A stretch of DNA of 64,000 nt from the NCBI RefSeq assembly GCF_005116445.1, contig NZ_SWBQ01000002.1, positions 372,001 to 436,000 of the forward strand, given 5' to 3'. Below, piece by piece: positions 54,678 through 64,000 of this stretch. The position numbers and the translations under genes are program-made. How positions within the stretch are numbered: the stretch's first letter is position 1; every line of letters begins with the position of its first letter. The stretch comes from Pedobacter frigoris (lineage in GTDB: Bacteria > Bacteroidota > Bacteroidia > Sphingobacteriales > Sphingobacteriaceae). The notes below the pieces were generated by a model, which saw only the letters and a program-made list of their open reading frames with translations, had not been told where the DNA came from and searched no databases.

Positions 54678-55840
54678 TGAAATTGAGCCGTACGGACATA
54701 TTATTGATGGCATTTTGTACCGGCCTGATAGTAGCCAACATCTATTATTGCCAACCTTTGGTAATTCTGGTCGCAAAAGAATTTGGACTGACCGAAAGCA
54801 CTGCCGGAAAAATAAGTTACCTCACACAAGCAGGGTATGCCTTAGGTTTATTCTTAATCGTCCCTCTGGGGGATATGTTTGAGCGCAAAAAGCAAATCTT
54901 ATTGATTACAGGCCTGGCAATTGCTGCTTTGCTTCTTGCCGCTTTTTCACACTCCTTTTTTCTTTTAGAGGTAGCCTGTGTCCTCATCGGGGCCAGCTCT
55001 ATCGTTCCTCAATTAATTTTGCCGATGGCTGCGAATCTGAGTTCTGATGAAGAACGTGGTCAGACTATAGGGATTATTATGAGTGGACTACTGATTGGAA
55101 TTCTTGCATCCAGAGCAGTAAGCGGCAGTATCGGTTTCATCTGGGGATGGCGCTCGGTATATTTTATGGCAGCTGGAATATGCACACTATTACTGGGCCT
55201 GATGGCACGGAGATTCCCCGTAAGCAGACCATCTTTTCAGGGAACATATACCGAACTAATGTGGTCCATGTGGCACTACATTAAAACTCAACCCGTCCTA
55301 AGAGAGGCTTCTCTGATCAACTTTCTGGCATTTGCCATCCTAAGTGCATTCTGGACTACTATGGTTTTATTCCTGGCCAACCCGCCTTTCAGTTTTCAGA
55401 CACTGCAGATCGGACTATTCGGAATAGCTGGTGCTGCAGGTGCACTGGCGGCTCCTTTGGTTGGAAAACTTAGTGGAGGCAAAAATCCGCGTAATAATGT
55501 AATTGTAGGATTAAGCCTGCAATTAATCAGCATACTTACATTCTATTTTACCGGCAATCATTTGTATTTGTTTGTAATCGGAATTATATTAATTGATATT
55601 GGACAACAGGCCATCCACGTTACCAATCAGACAAGGATATATGCTATCTTACCCGAAGCCCGTAACCGACTGAATACCGTTTTTATGTCTATCAGTTTTG
55701 TCGGAGCATCCGTCGGCTCTGCACTCGGTCTCTGGCTTTGGGACAAAGGGCAATGGCCTTTATTCTGCCTCGGAAGTGCAATAGTCATCACCCTGAATAT
55801 CATTATTTACTATGTTTACAATCATAAACTTCAAAAGTAA
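54677..55840 (+). CDS. Major facilitator superfamily transporter
   Basis: Inner-membrane carrier of 387 residues with 12 predicted membrane segments, motif A GDMFERKKQILLI between segments 2 and 3, N-terminal GLIVANIYYCQPLVILVAKE. It resembles drug or metabolite exporters. Start TAATG with the carboxylase gene suggests translational coupling; the functional link is unclear. Confidence 0.88.
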   Translation: MKLSRTDILLMAFCTGLIVANIYYCQPLVILVAKEFGLTESTAGKISYLTQAGYALGLFLIVPLGDMFERKKQILLITGLAIAALLLAAFSHSFFLLEVACVLIGASSIVPQLILPMAANLSSDEERGQTIGIIMSGLLIGILASRAVSGSIGFIWGWRSVYFMAAGICTLLLGLMARRFPVSRPSFQGTYTELMWSMWHYIKTQPVLREASLINFLAFAILSAFWTTMVLFLANPPFSFQTLQIGLFGIAGAAGALAAPLVGKLSGGKNPRNNVIVGLSLQLISILTFYFTGNHLYLFVIGIILIDIGQQAIHVTNQTRIYAILPEARNRLNTVFMSISFVGASVGSALGLWLWDKGQWPLFCLGSAIVITLNIIIYYVYNHKLQK

Positions 55841-55843
55841 ATT

Positions 55844-56263
55844 ATGTCGGAGATTCAAATTGAACAAATAAGGGATGACCTGACCTGGCGAATCAGGCAT
55901 GAGGCGATGTATCCTGATTTACCATTAGAAGCCGTTAAGCTGGAAGATGACAGTGAAGGGACGCACTTTGGGCTATATGCGGGCGACCAGCTTAGTACTG
56001 TAGTTTCTATATTCAGTGAAGGGACCACATATCGGTTCAGGAAATTTGCCACTGCAGTTGATGCTCAGGGTAAAGGTTATGGCACTGCGCTATTGAAACA
56101 CATCATTGAATATGTAACCTTTATGGGAGCCAAAATGCTCTGGTGTAACGCCCGTGTGTCAGCGGCAGGATTTTATGAAAGATTCGGTTTTGTTAAAACC
56201 AATAAAATATCCAGAAACTACAATATAGATTTTGTCATTATGGAGTTACAACTTGACAATTAA
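55844..56263 (+). CDS. GNAT-family acetyltransferase
   Basis: 139 residues with the acetyl-CoA-binding loop VDAQGKGYGTALLKHIIEY and a late AAGFYERFGFVKTN, the typical GNAT core. Substrate unknown. It begins three bases after the MFS stop codon and completes the carboxylase/MFS/GNAT operon. Confidence 0.88.
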   Translation: MSEIQIEQIRDDLTWRIRHEAMYPDLPLEAVKLEDDSEGTHFGLYAGDQLSTVVSIFSEGTTYRFRKFATAVDAQGKGYGTALLKHIIEYVTFMGAKMLWCNARVSAAGFYERFGFVKTNKISRNYNIDFVIMELQLDN

Positions 56264-56264
56264 C

Positions 56265-56294
56265 TTGGCGCTTTTGCCTTAGTTTCTATATTTG
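56265..56294 (+). promoter_or_regulatory. Housekeeping promoter of the M42 peptidase gene
   Basis: TTG at 56265-56267, 19 bases, TATATTTG at 56287-56294. ATG at 56316 follows. A TTG at 56292 in the same frame lies inside the -7 element. Confidence 0.75.
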
Positions 56295-56315
56295 TTTAGA
56301 ATTACAACATTAAAC

Positions 56316-57431
56316 ATGACAAAGAAAAAAGATGATAAACAGAAACATGTTTCTGTAGTTAATAAGAAATCGCTTCAGTTTTTTGAAAAATACATCAATA
56401 ATCCTTCGCCTACAGGATTCGAATATCCTGGTCAGAAACTATGGCTTGATTATTTGAAACCTTATATAGATGAAAGCTTTATAGATAATTATGGCACCGC
56501 AGTTGGCGTGATCAACCCAAAAGCAGATTTCAAAGTAGTAATTGAAGCCCATGCTGATGAAATCTCATGGTTTGTAAATTATATTACTGCCGACGGCCTG
56601 ATCTATGTGATCAGAAACGGTGGATCTGACCACCAGATTGCCCCTTCAAAAAGAGTAAACATACATACTGATAAAGGTATGGTTAAAGCCGTATTTGGAT
56701 GGCCCGCAATACATACCAGAAGTGGCGGCGAAAAAGAAGAAGCTCCTGCACTTAAGAACATATTCCTCGACTGCGGTTGTACTTCTAAGGAGGAAGTGGA
56801 AAAACTCGGCGTACATGTTGGTTGTGTCATCACCTATGAAGATGAATTCATGGTACTCAATGACCGTTACTATGTAGGCCGGGCATTAGACAATAGAGCG
56901 GGAGGTTTTATGATAGCTGAAGTTGCCCGCTTATTGCAGGAAAATAAAAAGAAATTGCCTTTTGGTTTGTATATCGTAAATTCCGTACAAGAGGAAATTG
57001 GATTGAGAGGTGCAGAAATGATTGCCCACAGAATTAAGCCCAATGTAGCAATTGTTACAGATGTAACGCATGATACTTCTACTCCTATGATCAATAAGAT
57101 TACACAAGGCGACTTATCATGTGGTAAAGGTCCCGTTGTTTCTTATGCTCCGGCAGTACAAACTAATTTAAATAAACTCCTGATAGAAACTGCTGAAAAG
57201 AATGATATCCCTTTTCAACGTCAGGCATCATCGCGCTCAACAGGCACTGATACTGATGCTTTTGCTTACTCTAATGGCGGTGTACCTTCAGCGCTAATTT
57301 CTTTGCCATTGCGCTATATGCACACTACAGTAGAAATGATTCATAAAGAAGATGTTGACAATGTGATCAGCCTGATCTATCATTCACTGCTGAATATCAA
57401 AAAAGACCACGACTTTAAATATTCAAAATAA
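56316..57431 (+). CDS. M42-family metallopeptidase (glutamyl aminopeptidase/endoglucanase M type)
   Basis: Cocatalytic dinuclear-metal aminopeptidase of 371 residues. Ligands: HADEISWFVNYI (His), RALDNRAGGFMIAEV (bridging Asp), SVQEEIGLRGAEM (catalytic Glu, metal Glu), VTDVTHDTSTP (Asp) and the late RYMHTTVEMIHKEDV (His). Probably an octadecameric cytoplasmic peptide trimmer. Its own promoter precedes it; it is not a continuation of the carboxylase operon. Confidence 0.93.
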   Translation: MTKKKDDKQKHVSVVNKKSLQFFEKYINNPSPTGFEYPGQKLWLDYLKPYIDESFIDNYGTAVGVINPKADFKVVIEAHADEISWFVNYITADGLIYVIRNGGSDHQIAPSKRVNIHTDKGMVKAVFGWPAIHTRSGGEKEEAPALKNIFLDCGCTSKEEVEKLGVHVGCVITYEDEFMVLNDRYYVGRALDNRAGGFMIAEVARLLQENKKKLPFGLYIVNSVQEEIGLRGAEMIAHRIKPNVAIVTDVTHDTSTPMINKITQGDLSCGKGPVVSYAPAVQTNLNKLLIETAEKNDIPFQRQASSRSTGTDTDAFAYSNGGVPSALISLPLRYMHTTVEMIHKEDVDNVISLIYHSLLNIKKDHDFKYSK

Positions 57432-57448
57432 AAACCACGTTGATAATC

Positions 57449-57484
57449 AAGCGTGTTTGGATCTGTTCCAGACACGCTTTTTAT
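57449..57484 (+). terminator. Terminator of the M42 peptidase gene
   Basis: AAGCGTG with CACGCTT outer arms and TGGA with TCCA inner arms, two mismatches between, T-rich tail. 18 bases after the stop codon. Confidence 0.82.
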
Positions 57485-57563
57485 TTATATCATCTCTATT
57501 TATTACTTTTATAAATCATCTATTTATAAAAACATCTTATTAACAGTAAAACTACCCTTCATT

Positions 57564-59114
57564 ATGAGCGATCAATCAGCGAAATTTATAGAGAAAATTC
57601 AGGTATCATATAAACCAACTGGCCCCTGTATTTATTTAGGAGCCGGTATGTTAGACGGCCAGGTATTGGCTGATGCTGAGGTAAATCTTTCCCTCAAAAT
57701 GATGAACCGCCATGGTTTGATTGCAGGCGCAACAGGCACAGGGAAAACAAGGACTTTACAGCTTCTTGCTGAACAGTTATCTGATGCGGGTGTGCCTGTA
57801 TTCATGTTGGATGTGAAAGGCGACCTGTCGGGGTTAAATAAACCTGGATCAATCAACCCAAAAATAGAAGAAAGAGCCGCTCAATTAAATAAGCCATTTA
57901 GTCCATCAGGTTTTCCTGTAGAGATTTACTCACTTTCAGGTAAACTGGGGGCGCAGATGAGGGCTACGATATTGGAATTCGGGCCAACCCTATTGGCAAA
58001 GATCCTCGATCTCAATGATACGCAGACGGGGGTGCTCGCTGTGATCTTCAAATACGCAGATGATAACAAACTACCTGTTATAAACCTTAATGACCTTAAG
58101 AAATTGGTATCTTATTTAGCCGATGGCATGGGCGCAGACGAAATTAAGGAGTCTTATGGCAAAATATCGGCGGCTACATCGGGAACAATCCTAAGAAAAA
58201 TAGTTACTATCGAACAGCAGGGATTAGGCGCCATGTTTGGAGAAACATCATTTGATATTGAGGATCTATTCGGTAAAACTGATGGTAAGGGGGTAATTAG
58301 TTTGTTAAACATTTCTGATGTGCAAAATCAGCCTGTGCTTTATTCGACCTACCTCCTGAGTTTACTGGCCGAGATATTTTATAGTATGCCTGAAGTCGGT
58401 GACCTGGACAAACCTAAGCTGGTATTTTTCTTTGACGAAGCACATCTACTTTTTAAAAATTCTTCCAAAACATTCCTTGAACAGATTGAAACAATTATAA
58501 GACTGATCAGGTCGAAAGGAATAGGTGTTTTTTTCTGTACTCAGGCTCCTACTGATGTGCCGGAAAGCGTACTGTCCCAACTTGGGAACAGGGTACAACA
58601 TGCATTAAGGGCTTTTACACCCAATGATGTTGATGCACTTAGAAAAACCGTTAATACTTATCCAAAATCAGAATTCTATGAAATTGATAAAATCCTGACC
58701 TCATTAGGAACCGGACAGGCATTAATAACGGTGCTAAATGAAAAGGGAATCCCAACGGAGGTATCTGCAACAATGCTGACTCCGCCAAGAGCTATAATGG
58801 GACCATTGAGTATCGCTGATTACAACAGTCTGATCCAGGCAAGTTCATTAACTGAAAAATACGAAAAATCTATAGATCCTGAAAGCGCCTACGAAATACT
58901 CACCAAAAGAGTAAATGATAAACTTGCTGAAGAACAGGATGAAGCCGTGCAGGAAGAAGTTTCATCTAAAAAAGCGGAAAAAAGCATAGTGGAGCAAGTA
59001 ATGGGGGCAACCATAACCAGACAGATAGGCAAAGAAATTGTCAGGGGAATCTTCGGAATGTTAACAGGAAAAAAGCCTCGCAGCACGGGAGGAAAAGGTT
59101 TTTTCGGATTTTAA
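57564..59114 (+). CDS. HerA-like DUF853 ATPase/helicase
   Basis: 516-residue hexameric P-loop ATPase of the HerA/FtsK group. Walker A GLIAGATGTGKTRTLQLLAE, Walker B KLVFFFDEAHLLFKN, an arginine-finger region GNRVQHALRAFTPND and a C-terminal basic stretch (MLTGKKPRSTGGKGFFGF). Function in Bacteroidota is not established; some relatives act in DNA processing. The longer frame starts at 57453 inside the terminator of the preceding gene, so ATG 57564 (MSDQSAKFIEK) is taken. No nuclease neighbour (such as NurA) is seen. Confidence 0.9.
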   Translation: MSDQSAKFIEKIQVSYKPTGPCIYLGAGMLDGQVLADAEVNLSLKMMNRHGLIAGATGTGKTRTLQLLAEQLSDAGVPVFMLDVKGDLSGLNKPGSINPKIEERAAQLNKPFSPSGFPVEIYSLSGKLGAQMRATILEFGPTLLAKILDLNDTQTGVLAVIFKYADDNKLPVINLNDLKKLVSYLADGMGADEIKESYGKISAATSGTILRKIVTIEQQGLGAMFGETSFDIEDLFGKTDGKGVISLLNISDVQNQPVLYSTYLLSLLAEIFYSMPEVGDLDKPKLVFFFDEAHLLFKNSSKTFLEQIETIIRLIRSKGIGVFFCTQAPTDVPESVLSQLGNRVQHALRAFTPNDVDALRKTVNTYPKSEFYEIDKILTSLGTGQALITVLNEKGIPTEVSATMLTPPRAIMGPLSIADYNSLIQASSLTEKYEKSIDPESAYEILTKRVNDKLAEEQDEAVQEEVSSKKAEKSIVEQVMGATITRQIGKEIVRGIFGMLTGKKPRSTGGKGFFGF

Positions 59115-59216
59115 CTTCCTCAATATCCATATCATACAAAAAAGGATAAATTAAATTTTTCAAAAAACAAAAGCGTTTTTTACCATGAATATAAACCTAA
59201 TGATTATTTTCGCTGA

Positions 59217-60116
59217 ATGAAACCAACCTTATTAATACTAGCTGCTGGTATGGCAAGTCGCTATGGCAGTATGAAACAAATTGACGGGTTCGGCCCGAAT
59301 GGAGAAACAATTATTGACTATTCTATATACGATGCGATTAAAGCGGGTTTTGGTAAAGTAGTATTTATTATCAAAGAAGAGTTCTTAGAAGATTTTAAAG
59401 CTATTTTTGAAGCCAAACTTAACGGCAAGATTGAAACAGATTACGTATTTCAAAACTTCGACTTAAAGCAATTTGGCATTCAGGAAGAAATCTACCGTGA
59501 AAAACCATGGGGAACTGCACATGCTATACTGTCGGGAAGAAATGCAATTAAAGAGCCCTTCTGTGTAATCAATGCTGATGATTATTATGGACTTGACTCA
59601 TTTCAGAAAATGGTTAAATTCCTGACAACAGAAGCTTCCGATAGTAATTACTCAATTGTTGGATACAAAATGGGTAAAACTTTGTCGGATTTCGGTTCTG
59701 TTTCACGTGGCGTTTGCAAAACAAACGACGCTGGTTATCTTGAAGAGATCACAGAAAGAACACAGGTTTATAAAAAAGGAGATGCCATTGTTTATGAAGA
59801 AAATGGAGTTGAATACCCCTTGGAATTTGACACCCCTGTTTCTATGAATTTCTGGGGATTCACACCTGCCGTTTTTAAACTTACAGAAGAATTGTTCAGA
59901 ACTTTTGCAATTGAAAATAAAGATAAACCAAAGGCTGAATTCTTCATTCCGTTGATTGGAGAGAACCTGGTTAAAACCAATACTGCTTCATTTAAAGTTA
60001 TACCAACAGACAGTCAATGGTTTGGTGTTACTTATAAGGAAGATAAACCTATTGTACAGGAAAGCATCGATAAATTAATTAAAGAAGGCGCTTATCCTGA
60101 GAATCTTTGGAATTAA
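59217..60116 (+). CDS. Sugar-phosphate nucleotidyltransferase
   Basis: NTP-transferase of 299 residues with ILAAGMASRYGSMKQIDGFG (nucleotide-binding loop), NADDYYGLDSF (metal-binding Asp) and a C-terminal part NFWGFTPAVFKLTEELFRTF. It resembles UTP-glucose-1-phosphate uridylyltransferase-like enzymes, though the sugar cannot be told. It is convergent with dnaK, with a bidirectional terminator between. Confidence 0.87.
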   Translation: MKPTLLILAAGMASRYGSMKQIDGFGPNGETIIDYSIYDAIKAGFGKVVFIIKEEFLEDFKAIFEAKLNGKIETDYVFQNFDLKQFGIQEEIYREKPWGTAHAILSGRNAIKEPFCVINADDYYGLDSFQKMVKFLTTEASDSNYSIVGYKMGKTLSDFGSVSRGVCKTNDAGYLEEITERTQVYKKGDAIVYEENGVEYPLEFDTPVSMNFWGFTPAVFKLTEELFRTFAIENKDKPKAEFFIPLIGENLVKTNTASFKVIPTDSQWFGVTYKEDKPIVQESIDKLIKEGAYPENLWN

Positions 60117-60127
60117 ATAGTTCTAAT

Positions 60128-60169
60128 AAAAGAAAAGCCCCTCATCATATGACAAGGGGCTTTTCTTTT
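60128..60169. terminator. Bidirectional terminator between the nucleotidyltransferase gene and dnaK
   Basis: Arms AAAAGAAAAGCCCCT and AGGGGCTTTTCTTTT, long and perfect, with a 12-base loop. Confidence 0.92.
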
Positions 60170-60183
60170 ATTAAGACGGATAA

Positions 60184-62100
60184 TTATTTTTTATCGTCTT
60201 TTACTTCTTCGAAGTCAACGTCAGTAACATTATCTGCGCTGTCAGAAGTTTGCGCACCATCATTTGCATTAGTTCCTTCTGGTTGTGCAGCACCATCCTG
60301 ACCTGCTTTATACATTTCCTCAGAAGCTGCATTCCATGCATTTTGAAGTTCTTCCTGAGCCGCATCGATATCAGCAAAGTTTCTTGCTGCATGAGCATCT
60401 TTCAATTTCTTCAAACCTGCTTCAATAGGAGCCTTTTTATCTTCAGAAATTTTCTCACCAAACTCCTTCAATTGTTTCTCAGTGGAGAAGATCAAAGCGT
60501 CTGCACCATTGATTTTTTCTGCTTCTTCTTTTGCAGCTTTATCTGATTCAGCATTTTTTTCTGCTTCTTCTTTCATTCTTTTGATCTCTTCATCAGTTAA
60601 ACCAGATGAAGCCTCAATACGAATCTTTTGCTCTTTACCAGTCGCTTTATCTTTAGCACTTACATGTAATATACCGTTAGCATCAATATCAAAAGCAACT
60701 TCAACTTGAGGAACTCCCCGTGGTGCTGGTGGAATACCATCCAAAATGAAACGACCAATTGTACGGTTTTGAGCAGCCATTGGACGCTCACCTTGCAAAA
60801 TATGGATTTCTACTGAAGGCTGATTATCAGCTGCTGTTGAGAAAGTCTCTGCTTTTTTAGATGGAATAGTTGTATTGGCTTCAATAAGCTTAGTCATTAC
60901 ACCACCCATAGTTTCAATACCTAAAGAAAGTGGAGTAACGTCCAATAATAATACATCTTTAACTTCTCCTGTTAATACACCACCTTGAATTGCAGCACCG
61001 ATAGCTACTACCTCATCTGGATTCACACCTTTTGAAGGCTCTTTACCAAAGAAAGCTTTAACTGCATCCTGGATAGCAGGGATACGTGTAGATCCACCAA
61101 CAAGAATGATCTCATCAATGTCACTTGTTTTTAAACCGGCGTTTTTCAAAGCTGATTTACAAGGGTCAATTGTACGTTTAATTAAGTCACTTGCCAGTTG
61201 CTCAAATTTAGCACGGCTTAATGTTCTAACTAAGTGTTTTGGACCTGTTGCATCAGCCGTAATGTACGGAAGATTGATTTCAGTAGAAGTTGTGCTAGAA
61301 AGCTCAATTTTTGCCTTCTCAGCAGCTTCTTTTAAACGCTGTAATGCCATAGGATCCTGGTGTAGATCCATGCCATTCTCGATCTTAAATTCAGCCGCTA
61401 GCCATTCTATGATAATATGATCAAAATCATCACCACCTAAGTGAGTATCACCATCAGTTGATTTTACCTCAAACACACCATCACCCAATTCTAATACAGA
61501 AACATCGTGAGTACCACCACCACAGTCAAACACAACAATTTTCATGTCTTTATGTGCCTTATCCAGACCATAAGCCAAAGCTGCTGCAGTTGGTTCGTTA
61601 ATGATACGTTTAACTGTTAAACCAGCAATTTCTCCGGCTTCTTTAGTAGCCTGACGTTGTGCATCATTAAAATAAGCAGGCACAGTAATAACTGCTTCTG
61701 TTACTTCATGACCCAAAAAGTCTTCTGCAGTTTTTTTCATCTTCTGCAAAATCATTGCTGAAATCTCCTGAGGAGTATATTTACGGTCGTCAATTTCAAC
61801 ACGTGGTGTATTATTGTCGCCCTTAACTACTTTATAAGGTACTCTACCAGCTTCTTTTGAAACCTCAGCAAAGCTGCTTCCCATAAAGCGCTTAATTGAA
61901 GAAATTGTTTTCGTTGGGTTAGTAATCGCCTGACGTTTCGCCGGCTCTCCTACTTTACGCTCACCATTCTCTGCAAAAGCAACAATGGATGGCGTAGTAC
62001 GTTTACCCTCACTGTTGGCTATAACTACAGGTTCGTTACCTTCCATTACGGCTACGCAAGAGTTTGTTGTTCCTAAGTCTATACCAATAATTTTTGACAT
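60184..62100 (-). CDS. dnaK: Chaperone DnaK (Hsp70)
   Basis: 638 residues: actin-like ATPase (about 1-385, [39 protein letters not shown]), substrate-binding domain (390-505) and a helical lid with a Gln/Asn-rich, acidic tail (about 600-638, [17 protein letters not shown]) ending [11 protein letters not shown]. Grp-E and DnaJ genes are not adjacent. No CIRCE operator is visible, and the promoter region instead carries a sigma-54-like element. Confidence 0.98.
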   Translation of the reverse strand: MSKIIGIDLGTTNSCVAVMEGNEPVVIANSEGKRTTPSIVAFAENGERKVGEPAKRQAITNPTKTISSIKRFMGSSFAEVSKEAGRVPYKVVKGDNNTPRVEIDDRKYTPQEISAMILQKMKKTAEDFLGHEVTEAVITVPAYFNDAQRQATKEAGEIAGLTVKRIINEPTAAALAYGLDKAHKDMKIVVFDCGGGTHDVSVLELGDGVFEVKSTDGDTHLGGDDFDHIIIEWLAAEFKIENGMDLHQDPMALQRLKEAAEKAKIELSSTTSTEINLPYITADATGPKHLVRTLSRAKFEQLASDLIKRTIDPCKSALKNAGLKTSDIDEIILVGGSTRIPAIQDAVKAFFGKEPSKGVNPDEVVAIGAAIQGGVLTGEVKDVLLLDVTPLSLGIETMGGVMTKLIEANTTIPSKKAETFSTAADNQPSVEIHILQGERPMAAQNRTIGRFILDGIPPAPRGVPQVEVAFDIDANGILHVSAKDKATGKEQKIRIEASSGLTDEEIKRMKEEAEKNAESDKAAKEEAEKINGADALIFSTEKQLKEFGEKISEDKKAPIEAGLKKLKDAHAARNFADIDAAQEELQNAWNAASEEMYKAGQDGAAQPEGTNANDGAQTSDSADNVTDVDFEEVKDDKK

Positions 62101-62150
62101 GCTATTTATCTCTGTTTATGTTATGAAATCTTATTATTTTACAACTGTTT

Positions 62151-62167
62151 AACAAGCAATGTGCCAA
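62151..62167 (-). promoter_or_regulatory. Sigma-54-like element upstream of dnaK
   Basis: Minus strand TTGGCAC-ATTGC-TTGTT: -24 GG, ten bases, GT. 51 bases before the dnaK ATG. No copy of the CCCTTCC inverted repeat was seen at 95 bases upstream, so any regulator would be different. Confidence 0.5.
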
Positions 62168-62266
62168 TTGGTTTTTGGCAGATAATCCTTCTGATATAGA
62201 ATAATTAAAGAATTTTATGTCCGAAAGCTGTTACAAAAATGTGACAGTATGACAGAAGCGATGTTT

Positions 62267-63478
62267 TTAAACGAGCTGATCTAGTCCAAGAAGCCTTTCC
62301 AAATGATGATAGCTAATTCCAAAATAAGCCTTTGTTTCTGAAATTTTCTGTAGTATTTCTAACTTCTTGGTTTCTATATTGTAAGATTCCGATTTGGCCG
62401 ATTTCACACCAACAACCAATACATTCTTTGGAGTATGCGCATCAGAAATGAATTCAAAAACCTTGGTTTTATAACCAAAATATTCTAAGATTAGTGCTCT
62501 GATCGCATCTGTGACCATCTCAGCTTGTCTTTCCAAAAATATTCCATACTTCGTCAATACAGAAATTTCATTCTTCACCTTACTCTTTTCCATTTCCCTT
62601 CTTATTTGTTTATGGCAGCAGGGGGCAACTACAATAAGTTTGGCATTTGCCTTAATCCCTTTGAATATAGCGTCGTCTGTCGCAGTATCACAAGCGTGCA
62701 AGGCAATCAATAAGTCAATACCTGCCACATCATAGTCTTCAATAGTTCCCTGAACAAAGTCCAGCTGTTCAAATCCGGACTGTTTAGCAATCGTATTACA
62801 CAACTGAACCATATCTTCACGATATTCAACTCCAGTAACTTTAACCTTTTCATTCAATACCTGCTGGAAATAATCATAAAGCAAAAAAGTAAGATAGCCT
62901 TTGCCAGACCCCATATCTACTACCTGTTTAACGGAACCTGCAGGTAATTCTTTGACCAGGCTATTTAAAATTTCAATGTATTGATTGATCTGTTTGTATT
63001 TGTCCTGAGCATTTTTAAAAACGTTCCCTTCACTATCTGTTAGTTTCAGCTGAACTAGGTAAGGCTTGCCAATCGGCTGAATCAATCTTTTCTTCTCCTT
63101 ATTATGAGTTAAATCTGGCTTTACAGCTTTGCCAGACGTTTGTTCTCTAATAGAAATCTGCTGCTTATTTCCATGCTCCAGAATAACCTCTTTTTCTGCA
63201 GTAAACAGCGTGGCTATTTTAAAATCATTACTGATAAAATGGCTAATTAAAGTAATCCCTTCTGATACCGGAAAGTTCTTTATAATATCCCGCGTCTTAT
63301 AACGGTAAGTAAACGACAGCATGTCCGTCCTTTTTATCTTTACTCTTCTGATATGAATTTGCTTTAATTCCTTTTCATTTCCCTGGTAATTACCCAATGA
63401 AATTTTAACAAAAACATTAGACGAGATACTAGCTGTCAGCTGATCTTTAAATTGTTGTAAATGGTGTTGATTAGACAT
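62267..63478 (-). CDS. SAM-dependent methyltransferase
   Basis: 403-residue protein with a C-terminal Rossmann fold: motif I VVDMGSGKGYLTFLLYDYF, then VTGVEYREDMVQLCN (acidic ribose-binding residue) and LLIALHACDTATDDAIFKG, APCCHKQIRREME. This resembles the METTL25/Methyltransf_32-like group. The first 140 residues are Bacteroidota-specific. The substrate (possibly RNA) is unknown. It is 166 bases upstream of dnaK on the same strand with an own promoter. Confidence 0.87.
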   Translation of the reverse strand: MSNQHHLQQFKDQLTASISSNVFVKISLGNYQGNEKELKQIHIRRVKIKRTDMLSFTYRYKTRDIIKNFPVSEGITLISHFISNDFKIATLFTAEKEVILEHGNKQQISIREQTSGKAVKPDLTHNKEKKRLIQPIGKPYLVQLKLTDSEGNVFKNAQDKYKQINQYIEILNSLVKELPAGSVKQVVDMGSGKGYLTFLLYDYFQQVLNEKVKVTGVEYREDMVQLCNTIAKQSGFEQLDFVQGTIEDYDVAGIDLLIALHACDTATDDAIFKGIKANAKLIVVAPCCHKQIRREMEKSKVKNEISVLTKYGIFLERQAEMVTDAIRALILEYFGYKTKVFEFISDAHTPKNVLVVGVKSAKSESYNIETKKLEILQKISETKAYFGISYHHLERLLGLDQLV

Positions 63479-63496
63479 GAAATTTGATTACAAAAC

Positions 63497-63504
63497 AAAG
63501 ATAC
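63497..63504 (-). promoter_or_regulatory. -7 promoter element of the methyltransferase gene
   Basis: Minus strand TATCTTTG at 63504-63497, 19 bases before the ATG. The -33 TTG is not clear. Confidence 0.55.
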
Positions 63505-63536
63505 CCATTTAGAAAAGGAATAGTAAATTAGGTTTA

Positions 63537-64000
63537 TGGAATCACTATTTTTTGTCGCTATACTGCCGCCAGTAGCGCTAAGCTCAGAAATCGATGAAAT
63601 AAGAAAACAATGCTCAATCGAATATCAGGTATACAGCGCGCTTAAACCTCCGGTTCACATTACACTTATCCCACCGTTCAAACTAGATTCAGTATTTGAA
63701 GCTAGATTAATCACAGATCTTGAACATTGTAGAAATTTTCAATCATTTGAACAGGAACTTAATGATTTTGATGGCTTTCCTCCAGGAGTAGTATTTATTG
63801 TTGCAGATAAGAATCCAGGAATTACGTATCTACATAAAATACTTAGAGTAAAACTGAAAAAATACCTAAAAACAAGCTCAGGATCAATCACCCCGCACAT
63901 CACGATTGCTTATAGAGATGTCCTGCAGGATGTATATGAAAGAATTATAGAAGTTTATAGTAGAAGATCTTTCCGGGCAAGCTTTAATGTCGATAAATTC
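63537..64000 (+). CDS. 2H phosphoesterase/2'-5' RNA ligase-like protein (3' end outside window)
   Basis: About 154 residues are visible and no stop is reached. Two HxT motifs, PPVHITLIPPF and TPHITIAYRDV, about 80 residues apart, are the active-site pairs of the LigT/2H phosphoesterase fold. Start MESLFFVAILPPVALSSEID is typical. It is divergent from the methyltransferase gene. Role in RNA or nucleotide metabolism is presumed. Confidence 0.85.

Noticed and set aside
57453-57563. Upstream extension of the HerA-like gene
   Set aside because: It begins within the terminator of the M42 gene and encodes a Tyr/Ile-rich stretch absent from the family.
1-64000. CRISPR arrays, tRNA or rRNA genes, prophage or insertion sequences
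   Set aside because: No regularly spaced repeats, cloverleaf-type sequences, integrase, terminase or transposase genes were recognised by reading; a dedicated search could still find a short RNA gene.

Overview
The window reads as chromosomal DNA from a Bacteroidota bacterium, most likely a Pedobacter-like member of the Sphingobacteriaceae (inference from gene content; no rRNA gene is present). Supporting signs are a sigma/FecR/SusC regulatory trio, Bacteroidota-only families (DUF4293, DUF5606, Porin_10, BBP2 porin), promoters of the TTG-(19-20)-TAnnTTTG type, scarce Shine-Dalgarno sequences and moderate-to-low GC. No tRNA, rRNA, CRISPR array, prophage or insertion sequence was recognised.

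Layout. 1-4436: SusC-type TonB receptor (cut by the window edge), FecR anti-sigma factor and ECF sigma factor. 4559-9314: PAS histidine kinase, ABC exporter and truA. 9399-16162: DUF4293 protein, DEAD-box helicase with an RGG-like tail, small exported protein, gpsA, and an efflux adaptor/TolC pair. 16254-23213: polysaccharide deacetylase, aconitase, DUF2007 protein, GH1 glucosidase, membrane-anchored MutS-like ATPase. 23309-26517: rlmH, a 42-residue membrane protein, Lrp and Crp-like regulators, DUF5606 protein, cyclophilin. 26612-33672: exported protein of unknown function, Porin_10 protein, purine nucleoside phosphorylase, lpxK, pruA. 49008-51679: SulP transporter with beta-carbonic anhydrase, plus a small exported protein. 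51875-64000: porin, acyl-CoA carboxylase beta subunit, MFS exporter, GNAT, M42 peptidase, HerA-like ATPase, sugar nucleotidyltransferase, dnaK, methyltransferase, and a partial 2H phosphoesterase.

The most interesting part is 33960-48442. A long kdp operon (two tiny membrane proteins, kdpA, kdpB, kdpC, a porin, another tiny membrane protein, a KdpD truncated after its USP domain, a separate HAMP/PAS histidine kinase and an Lrp regulator) lies beside an NtrC-family sigma-54 activator. That activator ends an operon with an ArgA-like acetyltransferase and an ArgE-like M20 hydrolase. Between the two operons sits a 121-residue protein that looks like the M20 dimerisation (lid) domain on its own. 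Four transcription units (prohibitin-like gene, kdp operon, lone lid domain, acetyltransferase/M20/activator operon) each have a sigma-54-like -24/-12 element just before the start codon. In all four a 19-bp inverted repeat (consensus CCCTTCCATTTTGRAAGGG) is centred 95-96 bp upstream of the -24 GG. This looks like one NtrC-type regulon that joins potassium uptake, N-acyl amino acid metabolism and a membrane scaffold. I infer an osmotic or potassium stress response with an undescribed N-acyl amino acid branch.

Other points: a palindromic repeat is present twice, once directly against the kdpC stop codon; dnaK has a sigma-54-like element; and several start codons can be corrected because the longer reading frame would begin inside a promoter or terminator.
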